A stretch of DNA of 64,000 nt, taken from NCBI RefSeq assembly GCF_021389975.1, contig NZ_CP089981.1, positions 4,675,501 to 4,739,500 on the forward strand, given 5' to 3'. Of the stretch, positions 15,664 through 25,322 are shown piece after piece (position 1 is the stretch's first letter; each line of letters opens with the position of its first letter). The stretch is from Fulvivirga ulvae (lineage in GTDB: Bacteria; Bacteroidota; Bacteroidia; Cytophagales; Cyclobacteriaceae). Below the pieces are notes generated by a model. That model searched no databases, was not told the origin of the DNA, and worked only from the letters and a program-made list of their open reading frames with translations. The translations under genes and the position numbers were made by a program.

Positions 15664-18129
15664 ATGGTCAAAAATTACCTCAAAGTTGCTTTTCGCAGCA
15701 TACTGAAGAGCAAAGTATTTTCTATTGTCAATGTACTTGGCCTGGCCATAGGCATTGCCGCATTTTTACTGATCGTACAGTACGTCAATTTTGAACTGAG
15801 CTACGACAGGTTTATCCCTCAATCCGAAAACATTTACAGGGTGACTCTTGAGCAGTATCTCAACAATGAGATGATGACGGAGTCCGCGGAAAACTACCCC
15901 GGAGTAGGCCCGGCCATGTTGGAGGAGGTTCCCGAGGTAGCAGGATATGCACGGCTTTACAACATGGGCTACAAAAATAACCTCGTGATCACCTATGAAG
16001 ATGCACCCAACGGCCCGGTTATGTACAAACACCGGCACTTCCTGTATGCAGACTCAGCATTTCTGCCCATGTTTGGCTATGAAATGGTCAGAGGAGATGC
16101 CGCAACTGCGCTGGCCGAACCGCTTTCAGCAGTTATCTCCGAAGAGTACGCCAGGATGTACTTCGGAGAGGAGGAACCTATCGGTAAAATGCTCCACCTG
16201 CAAGACGATGATTTCAATAACGAATTATGCAAAGTAACCGGTGTATTCAAAACGCTGCCAGCCAATACCCATTTGAAATTTGATGTGCTGTTTTCGTATG
16301 AGACCCTGTACTCTCGTGGTGATTGGGCTCCGGCCCGTTACAATGAATCGTGGCGAAGGAAGGACATGTACACCTATGTAAAGCTTAACCCGGGCACTGA
16401 CCCTGATGTGGTAGCTCAGAAACTGCCCGATCTGATCCGCAAGTATTCTCCCGACCTGATTGAGGCCAACCGGGAGGACGTTCTGAAACTTCAACCTATA
16501 ACAGATATTCACCTTTATTCGAAGCTGGCCGATGAAGCAGAAGCCAATGGTAACGGCAGAAATGTCTATGCCCTGGCTTTAATAGCTTTCTTCATCCTGC
16601 TGATCGCCTGGGTGAATTACGTAAACCTGTCCACCGCCAAAGCCATGGAAAGAGCCAATGAAGTGGGGGTGCGCAAGGCGCTGGGAGCGTTTAAAGGTCA
16701 GCTTATGAGGCAGTTTCTCATTGAGTCTGCCATAGTAAATTTTGCTGCATTGCTATTTTCTTTTATCATCATCGCTTTGGTTATGCCACTGTTCAATCAG
16801 ACGTCAGGCCTTTCACTGTCATTCTTTCAGTTTTTTGAAGGGTGGTTTATCCTTTGCAGTTTACTGATTTGGGTATTAGGTACGTTGCTGTCAGGGCTTT
16901 ACCCTGCGTTTTTCCTTTCCTCGTTTAGGCCTGTTAGTGTTCTAAAAGGCAAGTTGAGAAATTCGGGGAGAGGAGCATTGTTAAGAAAATCACTTGTTGT
17001 TTTCCAGTTCATAGCATCAGTAGCCCTGATCTCGGGCACTATCATCGTTTACAACCAACTGTCTTATATGCAAAGCATGGACTTAGGCATGGAGATCGAT
17101 CAGGTGTTGGTGGTAGAGCGGCCGGGAGTTGCTCCACGCGACCGCCAGGCGTTTTCATCCAATATTGATGTGTTCCGTGAGCAACTGGGGCAGCATCCGG
17201 CTGTTCAGGGAGTTTCCACATCTATCACCATTCCCGGCAAAAAGAGGGAATATAAGGCCGGAGTCAAGCGCTATGGCAGTCCGGACGATGAGGTGGTGAC
17301 CCTTCGCATGAATAGCATGGACTATAATTTCATTGATGTTTTCGGTATGGAGCTTCTGGCTGGCAGGGCTTTTTCAGAGCAATACCCCAACGATCCCGAC
17401 ACTTCGGTGATCATTACCAACTCTGCGGTCAAGCTTCTGGGTTTCGAAAAACCGGAAGATGCTATTGGCCAGACTTTGGTAGTGCCTGGTTATGACTGGA
17501 GCGCCATAGTTGCAGGAGTCGTGAACGATTACCATCAGGAGTCGCTCCAGAAAGCTCAAGATCCTATTATATTTTACTGCACCCTTTATGGAGGTGAATT
17601 TTACTCCATGAAAGTAAATACCACTAACCTCGACGAGACCATTAAACATGTAGAGGCAAGTTGGGAAAAGGCCTTCCCCGGCAATCCTTTTTCTTACTTC
17701 TTTCTCGATGACTACTTTAACAGGCAATATGAAAACGAACAAAAGTTCGGGAACCTGTTTGCCTCATTTTCAGTACTGGCCATTATTGTCGGTTGCCTGG
17801 GACTTTTCGGTCTTTCGGCCTTCACGGCCCGCCAAAAGACCAAAGAAATCGGGATCAGAAAAGTGCTGGGGTCATCAGTAAACAGTATATTCTTTTTACT
17901 GTCCAAAGACTTTATCAAGCTCATAGTAATTGCCATTATCATAGCTGTGCCCTTAACCTACTACGGCATGACCCAGTGGCTCAACGGCTTCGCCTATCGC
18001 GACAACATCGCCCTCTGGACATTCATAGTCGCCGGCGCCGCAGTAATACTGTCTGCACTGATAACAGTGAGCTTCCAGACCGTAAAAGCCGCCAGAGTGA
18101 ACCCTGTGGACTCGTTGAGGTATGAGTAG
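15664..18129 (+). CDS. FtsX/MacB-type ABC transporter permease
   Basis: 821 residues, with the common Bacteroidota design of two MacB-periplasmic plus FtsX units. TM1 is at about 20-41; a periplasmic MacB_PCD domain follows to about 295; the first FtsX block starts near 302 (LALIAFFILLIAW, then NEVGVRKALGAFKGQL); a second TM (about 440) and second periplasmic domain follow; the last FtsX block starts near 698 with KTKEIGIRKVLGSS at about 723. Such proteins work with a MacB/LolD-like ATPase in lipoprotein or small-molecule export or in mechanotransmission. No ATPase gene lies next to it, so the partner must be elsewhere. Followed by a palindromic terminator. Confidence 0.93.
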   Translation: MVKNYLKVAFRSILKSKVFSIVNVLGLAIGIAAFLLIVQYVNFELSYDRFIPQSENIYRVTLEQYLNNEMMTESAENYPGVGPAMLEEVPEVAGYARLYNMGYKNNLVITYEDAPNGPVMYKHRHFLYADSAFLPMFGYEMVRGDAATALAEPLSAVISEEYARMYFGEEEPIGKMLHLQDDDFNNELCKVTGVFKTLPANTHLKFDVLFSYETLYSRGDWAPARYNESWRRKDMYTYVKLNPGTDPDVVAQKLPDLIRKYSPDLIEANREDVLKLQPITDIHLYSKLADEAEANGNGRNVYALALIAFFILLIAWVNYVNLSTAKAMERANEVGVRKALGAFKGQLMRQFLIESAIVNFAALLFSFIIIALVMPLFNQTSGLSLSFFQFFEGWFILCSLLIWVLGTLLSGLYPAFFLSSFRPVSVLKGKLRNSGRGALLRKSLVVFQFIASVALISGTIIVYNQLSYMQSMDLGMEIDQVLVVERPGVAPRDRQAFSSNIDVFREQLGQHPAVQGVSTSITIPGKKREYKAGVKRYGSPDDEVVTLRMNSMDYNFIDVFGMELLAGRAFSEQYPNDPDTSVIITNSAVKLLGFEKPEDAIGQTLVVPGYDWSAIVAGVVNDYHQESLQKAQDPIIFYCTLYGGEFYSMKVNTTNLDETIKHVEASWEKAFPGNPFSYFFLDDYFNRQYENEQKFGNLFASFSVLAIIVGCLGLFGLSAFTARQKTKEIGIRKVLGSSVNSIFFLLSKDFIKLIVIAIIIAVPLTYYGMTQWLNGFAYRDNIALWTFIVAGAAVILSALITVSFQTVKAARVNPVDSLRYE

Positions 18130-18134
18130 TTTTT

Positions 18135-18230
18135 GGTGAGCGGTAAACTGTTGGAGTGGCTAGGTTGGAAGTCAGAAGACCGGAGTCAGAAGTGATCGGT
18201 GACCATGACCGGTGGTCGGTAGTCAGTGGA
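18135..18230. repeat. Degenerate GGTGACC/GGTCGGTAGTCAG low-complexity spacer
   Basis: A run of related 6-8-mers (GGTAAACTG, CGGTGACCATGACCGG, GGTCGGTAGTCAGTGG) between convergent genes, resembling the spacers at 8381-8440 and 25508-25600. It continues after the terminator as CCGATAACCGATAACC at 18268-18283. Not coding. Confidence 0.45.
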
Positions 18231-18235
18231 GTGCT

Positions 18236-18257
18236 AAAATCCCCTTAAGGGGATTTT
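18236..18257. terminator. Bidirectional terminator between convergent genes
   Basis: A perfect 22-base palindrome, AAAATCCCC then TTAA then GGGGATTTT, lies between the FtsX permease (plus) and the TPR-CHAT gene (minus). The T-run at each end suits termination in both directions. Confidence 0.7.
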
Positions 18258-18281
18258 CGGTGTTTGCCGATAACCGATAAC

Positions 18282-20813
18282 CTACTGCCCAATCAAAATA
18301 AAAGGTGCCCAGTAATATGGCTTCGAAAAATCACCGGTCCGGATCATCTTCAATTTGGCTTGTCTCAGTCCGTCACTATAATCGTTGCCTGAAATGTTGC
18401 CATAGAAGTCGATCATCAGGTCGGAGGTTGACGTATCGGCAACGCTCCATAACGACACCACAATGTTATTGGCCCCTGCATATACGAGGGCTCTTGAAAG
18501 CCCGATGATGCCTTCACCTTTTGAGACTTTGCCCAGGCCGGTTTCACATGCGGAGAGCGTTACAAGGTCAGCGCCCAGTTGAAGGTTATAGATTTCCCCG
18601 GAGAAGAGGTTGCCATCGTTGGTCTCACTTTCCTTGAGGAATATTCTGGATAAAGCCGGATTGTTTTCATTGACCACCCCGTGCGTAGCAAAATGCAGAT
18701 ACCTGTAATCTTTCAGGTTTTTGGATTTTACAATTTCCTCACTGGCATTGGCTTCCAGGTATACCTCGGGCTTTATACCCTTGCCCGACAGGATCTGTTG
18801 CAGGTTAGACACCTCCTGGTTTGTTCCCGGAAGGTCGTCCAGCTGGGAAAATGTTACGGGAGCACAAAGAAAGGCCGATGGTTTTTGATTGGATTGCCTC
18901 AGGTTTAAATGGTTTTGATAATATAAAGCAGAAGCATACTGGTAGCTGATAGCATAGTCATTGATCAGATAGTCCAGTGATTTATAATCTAAAGGAAAAC
19001 CTTTGGCAGAGCGGGTGAGGAGGGCCTCAAAAGGTACTGTGCCTAATCTGCCTGCCGGGATCACGATGAGGTGGTCCACCGATTTGTGCAATGAGCCCGG
19101 GAAAAGAATTTCATACAATTCATCCGCCGTAAGCGCATAGATCTCATCCTCTTTAAAATAAAGACTGTTCCTAAGGCCACTCAGGTAGCGGTCAAAGTTC
19201 TCAGTTTGCTGTACATTGTAAGCATTGAACTTACCCGGGCTGATCTGATATACATACAGCCTTTTGGAGCGATCAGCTATAAAGTAGCTGACAATGGCCT
19301 GATTTTCCTTCAATGTCTCCTGCAACTGCGCTACTGAAGGTATCGGTACATTATACTTCAGGTTAAAGTACTGAGGGTAATTCTTCTCAAGGTCTGCAAT
19401 AAATGTATTGTATCGCTGCTTAAGCGTAAAAAGCCTTTCCCTGTATTTGGAGGCTACAGCTTCCTCAGGTTTCTGTGCCAACTTTTGCTCATAGTAGGCA
19501 ATTTCTGATTTGAGTTCGTTTTCCTCGGTCAGTTTACTATCTGGTATGTTGGCGAATGATTTGGCCGACGCATCCGAAATGGCCTCCAGGAGAACTGATG
19601 ACTTACTCTTTTCAGCAAAATAAAAAGACAGTTCATAATAGGGGTCTTTTTTTACAGCCACATCAGCCATGTAATAGCAAAGGCGGACACCATTTTCGTA
19701 TACCTGAGAAGAAATCTCCCCGAGCTCAAGCTTATCCGCTTCATTGGTGCTGATCTGCCTTATCTTGTCCACCAGCGTATCGGCCACTTGCAAGGTGGTA
19801 AGGCTTAGTTTTGCATCTTTGAATTTCAGGGTAAGGTTATGGTGAAGGTCTTCCAGAGCCTGGGCTTTATAAAAAAGCGTATTCAACAGAGTGTTGGCAT
19901 TGAAATACTCATCCGTTGAAGGATTGGCCTCCAGATCTTGGTTGTCAAAAGTCTTAGCATTGGCGATCAGGGCTTTTTGATAATAGGAGAGGGCAGGTTC
20001 AAATTCACCTTTAATATTATAGATGTTGCCGATCAGGTTCAGTGTTCTGGCTATTTCAGGATGCTTTGTCCCATAGTGTTTTTGATAAACAGCCAGGGCA
20101 TTCTCATAATATTCTTTGGCCACACCAAGGTTATTCATCAACTGGTATGTTCTGCCCAGGTTGGTATGGATAAAGCCTTCATTGGGATGGCCGTCAGGGT
20201 GCAGGTTCTGCCAGATCTTTAACGCTTCATTGAAGTAATTCTGGGCATCGCCAAACATCTCTATGTTCCTGTATATTATGCCGATATTGGCCTTAGCCTG
20301 AGCTACTTTCTGATGGTTCTCCCCATAGATGTCCTGATAGATGGCCAGTGCCTTTTCGTAAGTTTCCAGGGCTTCATCAGGGTTGGTTGAGACCAACCCG
20401 AGGTCGTTGTATGAAGCGGCCAGCTTTTCATGGCCTGCATCAAAGAGCTTGCTGCGTATGGCCAGAGCCTGAGAAATGTATTCTTTGGCGCTGGCGCTGC
20501 TTCCGGTATTCCAAAAGACCAACCCAAGGTTATTCAGGCTGGCAGCCTGGTCTTCCGATCCGTTTTTTGATAACTCAAGTGCCGTTTCAAAATAGTTCAG
20601 GGCTACATCATTACGGCCTTTTCGTAGATATACTTCACCAAGCAGATTGTTGCAGTTAGCATTGTCTGTAGCTTGTACTTGTTGGGCTAAGGCTGCAGCC
20701 TGCTCAATTTCCCCTTTATCCAGCAGTTCTCTCAGCCCATTACATGTGCTTTGAGCAAAAGAGGTATGTAGAACGGCTGCTGTTAGAATAGTTGTGATAA
20801 TCAGGCTACGCAT
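18282..20813 (-). CDS. Secreted TPR-CHAT domain protein (caspase-like protease)
   Basis: 843 residues. A signal peptide (about 1-20, ending SFAQ) sends it across the inner membrane. Residues about 25-300 are tetratricopeptide repeats, with Kinesin-light-chain-like units such as AASLNNLGLVFWNTG and AASYNDLGLVS. After a helical linker, residues about 545-843 form a CHAT domain (caspase HetF associated with TPRs), a clan CD cysteine peptidase fold related to separase. The predicted dyad is intact: His711 in HFATHG and Cys756 in LSACETG. The segment GLSRALVYAGANNIVVSLWSV after the Cys is typical. Target unknown. The ATG follows the stop of the upstream outer-membrane gene after one base, so the two form one transcription unit. 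Confidence 0.92.
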   Translation of the reverse strand: MRSLIITTILTAAVLHTSFAQSTCNGLRELLDKGEIEQAAALAQQVQATDNANCNNLLGEVYLRKGRNDVALNYFETALELSKNGSEDQAASLNNLGLVFWNTGSSASAKEYISQALAIRSKLFDAGHEKLAASYNDLGLVSTNPDEALETYEKALAIYQDIYGENHQKVAQAKANIGIIYRNIEMFGDAQNYFNEALKIWQNLHPDGHPNEGFIHTNLGRTYQLMNNLGVAKEYYENALAVYQKHYGTKHPEIARTLNLIGNIYNIKGEFEPALSYYQKALIANAKTFDNQDLEANPSTDEYFNANTLLNTLFYKAQALEDLHHNLTLKFKDAKLSLTTLQVADTLVDKIRQISTNEADKLELGEISSQVYENGVRLCYYMADVAVKKDPYYELSFYFAEKSKSSVLLEAISDASAKSFANIPDSKLTEENELKSEIAYYEQKLAQKPEEAVASKYRERLFTLKQRYNTFIADLEKNYPQYFNLKYNVPIPSVAQLQETLKENQAIVSYFIADRSKRLYVYQISPGKFNAYNVQQTENFDRYLSGLRNSLYFKEDEIYALTADELYEILFPGSLHKSVDHLIVIPAGRLGTVPFEALLTRSAKGFPLDYKSLDYLINDYAISYQYASALYYQNHLNLRQSNQKPSAFLCAPVTFSQLDDLPGTNQEVSNLQQILSGKGIKPEVYLEANASEEIVKSKNLKDYRYLHFATHGVVNENNPALSRIFLKESETNDGNLFSGEIYNLQLGADLVTLSACETGLGKVSKGEGIIGLSRALVYAGANNIVVSLWSVADTSTSDLMIDFYGNISGNDYSDGLRQAKLKMIRTGDFSKPYYWAPFILIGQ

Positions 20814-20814
20814 C

Positions 20815-21771
20815 TTAGAAACGGATTACGTATGCTATGGAAGCCACATTTTCACGCGTTAGCCCGTCGGGGTTCACATCACGGTCAGTAAATTTGTGGC
20901 CTAAAAGTACCTTGGCGGTATGATACACATTGAAATGATAGGCTACACCTAAGATTCCTGAAAGTGCCATTCCTGTAGTACCGTCGAGTTTTACACGCTC
21001 GCCATTTTCGGTGATTTCGTCTTTGGTGATCCTGAAAATAGGCAATACGCCAAGCCTGACATCCAGGTTGGAGAAGTGAAAAGCCCTTTCCGCACGTAGC
21101 ATGACGTCTGTCCCTCTTTTCAGGTCATTAGCTAAGTGGTGACTTCGCAAATAACCGGGATCCGGATACCCGCTCCATTCCTCATATTGGAAGTTGTTCT
21201 GATTGTTATGGCTTACAGGTATTTGAATTCCCGTAGCAAACATCCACTTTTTACTGATATAAGAAGCTCCAGCTACGATGTCCCATGTACCAAGGCTGAC
21301 CTGGTAGTACATAGGCAAGTCATGAGGCTGCCCGTCGGAGGTAAATTCAGGTTTATCATCACCTTCCAGATCAGATTTTCCTGAAGGTATTTTTCCTCCC
21401 AATGTAGCGTTGATGTGGTAGTTCTCAGTAGTCTTGAAATTGTGTGTGAAGCTGTATGAAATATCTCCCATACCTGATGTTTTTCCCAGGTTCCCTTTTA
21501 CCCATTGGTAAGGAAGCTTTACCTGAAATGAGGTGTTTTCAGTGATGCCAAAGGTAAAATCAAGGGTAGTAACGTTAATTACAGGTGTTAGCCTGGTTGT
21601 ACCTCTGTATTGGTTGAGTTCAAGGGCCCTTAATTTAAAATTGATCTTTTTAGTGTAGACCTGTCCCGGACTCATAGCACCCATAGTACAGAAGCCGGCA
21701 TCACTACAACCCTGGCCAGATACGAAAGAGAATGAACACAGGCCAATAAAAATCAGTAGCAGCTTTTTCAT
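20815..21771 (-). CDS. Outer-membrane beta-barrel protein (transporter-like)
   Basis: 318 residues. Signal peptide ends at FVSGQ; the mature start GCSDAGFCTMG has two cysteines that may form a disulphide. The body consists of alternating strands rich in aromatic residues and Gly (for example TTLDFTFGITENTSFQVKLPY, WDIVAGASYISKKWMFATGIQIP) and it ends in Phe (YVIRF), the usual C-terminal signal for barrel insertion by BamA. The pattern of a porin of about 12 strands, similar to meta-pathway/phenol MetA-like transporters, is plausible but not certain. It is upstream of, and almost touching, the TPR-CHAT gene, suggesting a shared envelope task. Confidence 0.75.
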   Translation of the reverse strand: MKKLLLIFIGLCSFSFVSGQGCSDAGFCTMGAMSPGQVYTKKINFKLRALELNQYRGTTRLTPVINVTTLDFTFGITENTSFQVKLPYQWVKGNLGKTSGMGDISYSFTHNFKTTENYHINATLGGKIPSGKSDLEGDDKPEFTSDGQPHDLPMYYQVSLGTWDIVAGASYISKKWMFATGIQIPVSHNNQNNFQYEEWSGYPDPGYLRSHHLANDLKRGTDVMLRAERAFHFSNLDVRLGVLPIFRITKDEITENGERVKLDGTTGMALSGILGVAYHFNVYHTAKVLLGHKFTDRDVNPDGLTRENVASIAYVIRF

Positions 21772-21812
21772 GTTAATTGTAAGTGTAATAACAAATTATA
21801 AAATTATCCAGA

Positions 21813-21852
21813 AAAGGGCTACCATTTACCCACAATATATTGCTAGCCCTTT
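21813..21852 (-). terminator. Terminator at the end of the alanine symporter gene
   Basis: On minus, AAAGGGCTA and TAGCCCTTT make a 9-bp stem around a 22-base loop, followed by TTTTC. The first arm includes the symporter stop codon (21843-21845). Confidence 0.5.
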
Positions 21853-23252
21853 GTATTAAGACGCCTAAAATATTCATCAGCAGCCTTTTTAACCTTCGGT
21901 GCCAGTATCAAAGCCGAAGTTACCGTAGGGATAGACATCAACGCAAAAGCTGAATCTATCAAACTGATAATAGCGGCCAGAGAAGAGATAGCGCCGTACA
22001 ATATGGTCACTACGTAGATATAGTTGTAATAGTGGCTTTTGTCTGCACCAATTAAAAAGCTCATACACTTGGTTCCGTAGTAAGAGTATGAGAATAAGGA
22101 AGTTATGGAGAAAATTAAAATGCAAACCATGAGAATATAATGACCAAATCCAGGAAATGCAGACTCAAAGGCGTTGGCGGTAAGCGTCACACCGTTGCTG
22201 TCGGTGGTTTGCCAAACTCCGGTAATGAGGATAGCCAGAGCAGTAAGTGTACACACTATTATGGTATCAATAAATGGCCCTAACATAGCTACCAGTCCTT
22301 CTCGTACCGGTTCCATGGTTTTGGCTGCGCCATGTGCCATAGGAGCAGTACCTATACCGGCTTCATTAGAAAAAGCAGCCCTTCTTGCACCCAGTACGAT
22401 TAACCCTCCAAGTGCTCCGCCAAGTAAAGCATCACCATTATAGTTATCCGCAGTAAAGGCATTGGTAATAATCATGCCGATGTAACGAGGTACATCACTG
22501 ATATTGATCAGAAGAATGATAACCACCGAAATGAAGTATAACACTACCATTATGGGCACCATCTTTCCGGCTACTTTACCAATTCTTTTGATCCCTCCGA
22601 ATATTACCAGGCAAACAAAAACCAAAATAACGAGCCCTACATAAAGGTCGGTGTCAACAAAGTGAAGTGGGCCGTAGTCTATTACATTACCTTTGATGCC
22701 ATTGGGTATTAACACGATATCCTGAATAGCCTGTGTGAGCTGATTGGCCTGGAATATCGGCAGGCAACCTATAAGCCCGAATACGGCAAACATAACCGCC
22801 AGTGGCTTCCAGCCTTTGCCAAGCCCTTCCATGATCACATACATGGGGCCACCCTGAATTTCGCCGGCAGAGTCCTTGCCGCGGTATAAAATAGAAAGTG
22901 TACAGGTGAAAAATTTGGTAGCCATGCCTACAAAGGCGCTGATCCACATCCAGAAAATGGCTCCCGGCCCACCTACAGCTATAGCCACGGCCACACCGCT
23001 GATATTCCCCATGCCTACAGTGGCGGCAAGAGCTGTTGAAAGCGCTTCGTAATGGTTGATCTGACCCGGGTCATTCGGATCATCATATTTTCCACGAAGT
23101 ACATCGATGGCATGAAAGAAGTATTTGAAAGGAATAAAACGAGAATAAACAACAAAAAACAATCCGCCACCCATAAGAAGCATCAAAAGTGGCATTCCCC
23201 ATATCCAATTTGCAAAGTTTACAAGTATACTTTCTAAGTATTTCAAAGGCAA
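21843..23252 (-). CDS. Alanine/glycine:sodium symporter family (AGCS) protein
   Basis: 469 residues, the normal length. Na+-coupled uptake of alanine or glycine at the inner membrane. About 11 membrane helices can be traced. Family signatures: ALSTALAATVGMGNISGVAVAIAVGGPGAIFWMW (about 72-105; a core substrate/ion region), then GGPMYVIMEGLG (about 134) and the AGIGTAPMAHGAAKT block (about 295). It begins MPLKYLESILVNFANWIWGMP, with the first helix following directly. Divergent from the TPR-SpoIIE gene with a 105-bp spacer that should hold both promoters. Confidence 0.95.
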   Translation of the reverse strand: MPLKYLESILVNFANWIWGMPLLMLLMGGGLFFVVYSRFIPFKYFFHAIDVLRGKYDDPNDPGQINHYEALSTALAATVGMGNISGVAVAIAVGGPGAIFWMWISAFVGMATKFFTCTLSILYRGKDSAGEIQGGPMYVIMEGLGKGWKPLAVMFAVFGLIGCLPIFQANQLTQAIQDIVLIPNGIKGNVIDYGPLHFVDTDLYVGLVILVFVCLVIFGGIKRIGKVAGKMVPIMVVLYFISVVIILLINISDVPRYIGMIITNAFTADNYNGDALLGGALGGLIVLGARRAAFSNEAGIGTAPMAHGAAKTMEPVREGLVAMLGPFIDTIIVCTLTALAILITGVWQTTDSNGVTLTANAFESAFPGFGHYILMVCILIFSITSLFSYSYYGTKCMSFLIGADKSHYYNYIYVVTILYGAISSLAAIISLIDSAFALMSIPTVTSALILAPKVKKAADEYFRRLNTKG

Positions 23253-23357
23253 TCCTGTTTTGTAAGAGCGCTAAGATATAAATTATTAACGCTCGTCGAT
23301 GAAATTATTTACATATTTGCTAACTTCTGATTTGTAGCTAATTTAATGCTAAGCTAA

Positions 23358-25322
23358 ATGACAATTATTTTTTCAGCTATTTTTTCCCTCTTTATTCAAA
23401 CTCCTGTCCCTGTTACGACAATTGATAGTCTGGAAAATTCACTGGCATCGGCTTCGGGGAAACAGAAAGTCATCTTACTTAATGAGTTGTACAAGCAATA
23501 TGTAAATAATGATGCAGCTAAAGCGTTAGACTATACCACAGAGGCCCTGGCACTGGCCGAAGAAATAAAAGATGCAAGTGGTATATCATCCTCCTACAAC
23601 AATATAGGGGTAGTATTCAAAAACAGGGGTGAGCTGGATAAGGCCCTGGAAAATTATATTCGCGCCCTACGGATACAGGAGGAAAACAAATTTGTAGATG
23701 CACTGGCCTATACCTACAGCAACATCGGGACAGTATATTCGCTGAAAAGGGAATATGATAAGGCCCTGCAATATTTCTATAAAGCCAATGATCAGTTTGA
23801 AAGCATTGGGCATAAACTCAGGATTGTAGGTTCATTAAACAATATCGGAAATGTATTTGAAGCGCAGGGATATTATGATGAGGCATTGGAATACTACCTG
23901 CGTTCGCTGACTATATATGGTGAAATAGAAGATAATTCCAAGGCTTTTGTGCCTTTCAATAACATAGGCAATATCTATTACAATCAAGGGAAATATGGTG
24001 AGGCACGGGCGTATTACGAGAGCTCCCTGGACATGGAGAGGTTTAACAACGACCTCAACGGTCAGGCCAATGCCCTGCATAATATAGGAATGGTTGAAAA
24101 GGCCTTACAACGCTATGATAAGGCCCTGGAGATATTTGATGAGGCATTGTCTATTGTACAGGAAACTGACAATAAACGCTTGCTGGCGATCATTTACCAA
24201 TCCATAGCCGAAACCTATTTTTCAAAAGGAGATATGTTCCTGGCGTATAGCTTTTTACGTTTTCACAATCAGGCCAAAGACAGTCTTTATGATCAGGAGA
24301 GTAGCCAGCGCATAGCCGAGCTGGAAAGTGCCTATGAGCTGGAAAAGAAAGAGAACCAGATTAAGTCGCTTCAGATGGACAGCCAGCTGCAGCAACTCCG
24401 GATAAGTAATGATAAGATCATCATTACATCTGGTATAGTCATTCTTGTGATAGGGGTGGGGCTCACGCTGGTTATCCTGAATAAATACAAGCAGATAAGG
24501 AGGAATAAGCGGCTTCTGGAAAAGCAAAACAACAAGCTGGAGCATCAGAAGCTTGTAATTGAGGAAAAGAACCAGAATATCACCGAAAGTATAGATTACG
24601 CCAAAAGTGTGCAGCGTTCCCTTTTGCAGTTTCAGGTATCACCGGAGAAGATGGACAGGTCATTTATTTTATATAAGCCGAAGGATATTGTTAGTGGTGA
24701 TTTCTTCTGGTATGCCGACATGGGTGATGTGGATATTGTTGCTGCCATTGATTGTACAGGGCATGGTGTAGCCGGGGCATTCATGACCGTGATAGGGATG
24801 TCATCGCTGGAGCAGATCATCAACCGGGATAAAATTTATGAGCCCGGCCAAATACTCATGCAGCTCAACCAGCAGGTACGCAATGCCCTGAAACAAAGAG
24901 AAAAATCAGATACCGATCATGGTATGGATGTAGCCTTGTGCAAGATTGACCATGTCTCAAAACAAGTGGTATTTGCCGGAGCCAACCGCCCGTTATATTA
25001 CTTCCAGCATGGTGAGTTCAAAGAGATCAAAGGCACCAAGCGAACCATAGGAGAGAAGGCTGCGCCCGAAATGCTTTTCGAAAACCACATCATTGACCTT
25101 AAAGGTGATGAAACCTTTTACCTCACTTCAGACGGGTACGCAGACCAATTCGGCGGTGAAAAAGGCAAGAAATTCATGGTAGGCCGATTCAAACAATTAC
25201 TACATGAAATCCAGGGACTAACTATAGTTGACCAGAGACAAAAGCTAAACCAAACCATCAAAGACTGGAAAAACGACAATGAACAGACGGATGATATTTT
25301 AGTAATAGGTTTTAAACCGTGA
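23358..25322 (+). CDS. TPR - transmembrane - SpoIIE (PP2C-type) serine/threonine phosphatase
   Basis: 654 residues. A hydrophobic N-terminus (1-16) serves as signal or anchor. Residues about 30-310 are tetratricopeptide repeats (repeated ALENYIRALRIQEE / NIGNVYY units), predicted to lie outside the cytoplasm. A transmembrane helix at about 353-374 leads into a coiled coil (375-415), then a SpoIIE/PP2C phosphatase (about 430-654). Metal-site motifs are present: GDFFWYADMGD, AAIDCTGHGVAGAFMT (about 464-479) and DGYADQFGG near the C-terminus. The design is a membrane sensor that changes phosphatase output, as in anti-anti-sigma partner switching, but no STAS or anti-sigma gene is nearby. Confidence 0.92.
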   Translation: MTIIFSAIFSLFIQTPVPVTTIDSLENSLASASGKQKVILLNELYKQYVNNDAAKALDYTTEALALAEEIKDASGISSSYNNIGVVFKNRGELDKALENYIRALRIQEENKFVDALAYTYSNIGTVYSLKREYDKALQYFYKANDQFESIGHKLRIVGSLNNIGNVFEAQGYYDEALEYYLRSLTIYGEIEDNSKAFVPFNNIGNIYYNQGKYGEARAYYESSLDMERFNNDLNGQANALHNIGMVEKALQRYDKALEIFDEALSIVQETDNKRLLAIIYQSIAETYFSKGDMFLAYSFLRFHNQAKDSLYDQESSQRIAELESAYELEKKENQIKSLQMDSQLQQLRISNDKIIITSGIVILVIGVGLTLVILNKYKQIRRNKRLLEKQNNKLEHQKLVIEEKNQNITESIDYAKSVQRSLLQFQVSPEKMDRSFILYKPKDIVSGDFFWYADMGDVDIVAAIDCTGHGVAGAFMTVIGMSSLEQIINRDKIYEPGQILMQLNQQVRNALKQREKSDTDHGMDVALCKIDHVSKQVVFAGANRPLYYFQHGEFKEIKGTKRTIGEKAAPEMLFENHIIDLKGDETFYLTSDGYADQFGGEKGKKFMVGRFKQLLHEIQGLTIVDQRQKLNQTIKDWKNDNEQTDDILVIGFKP

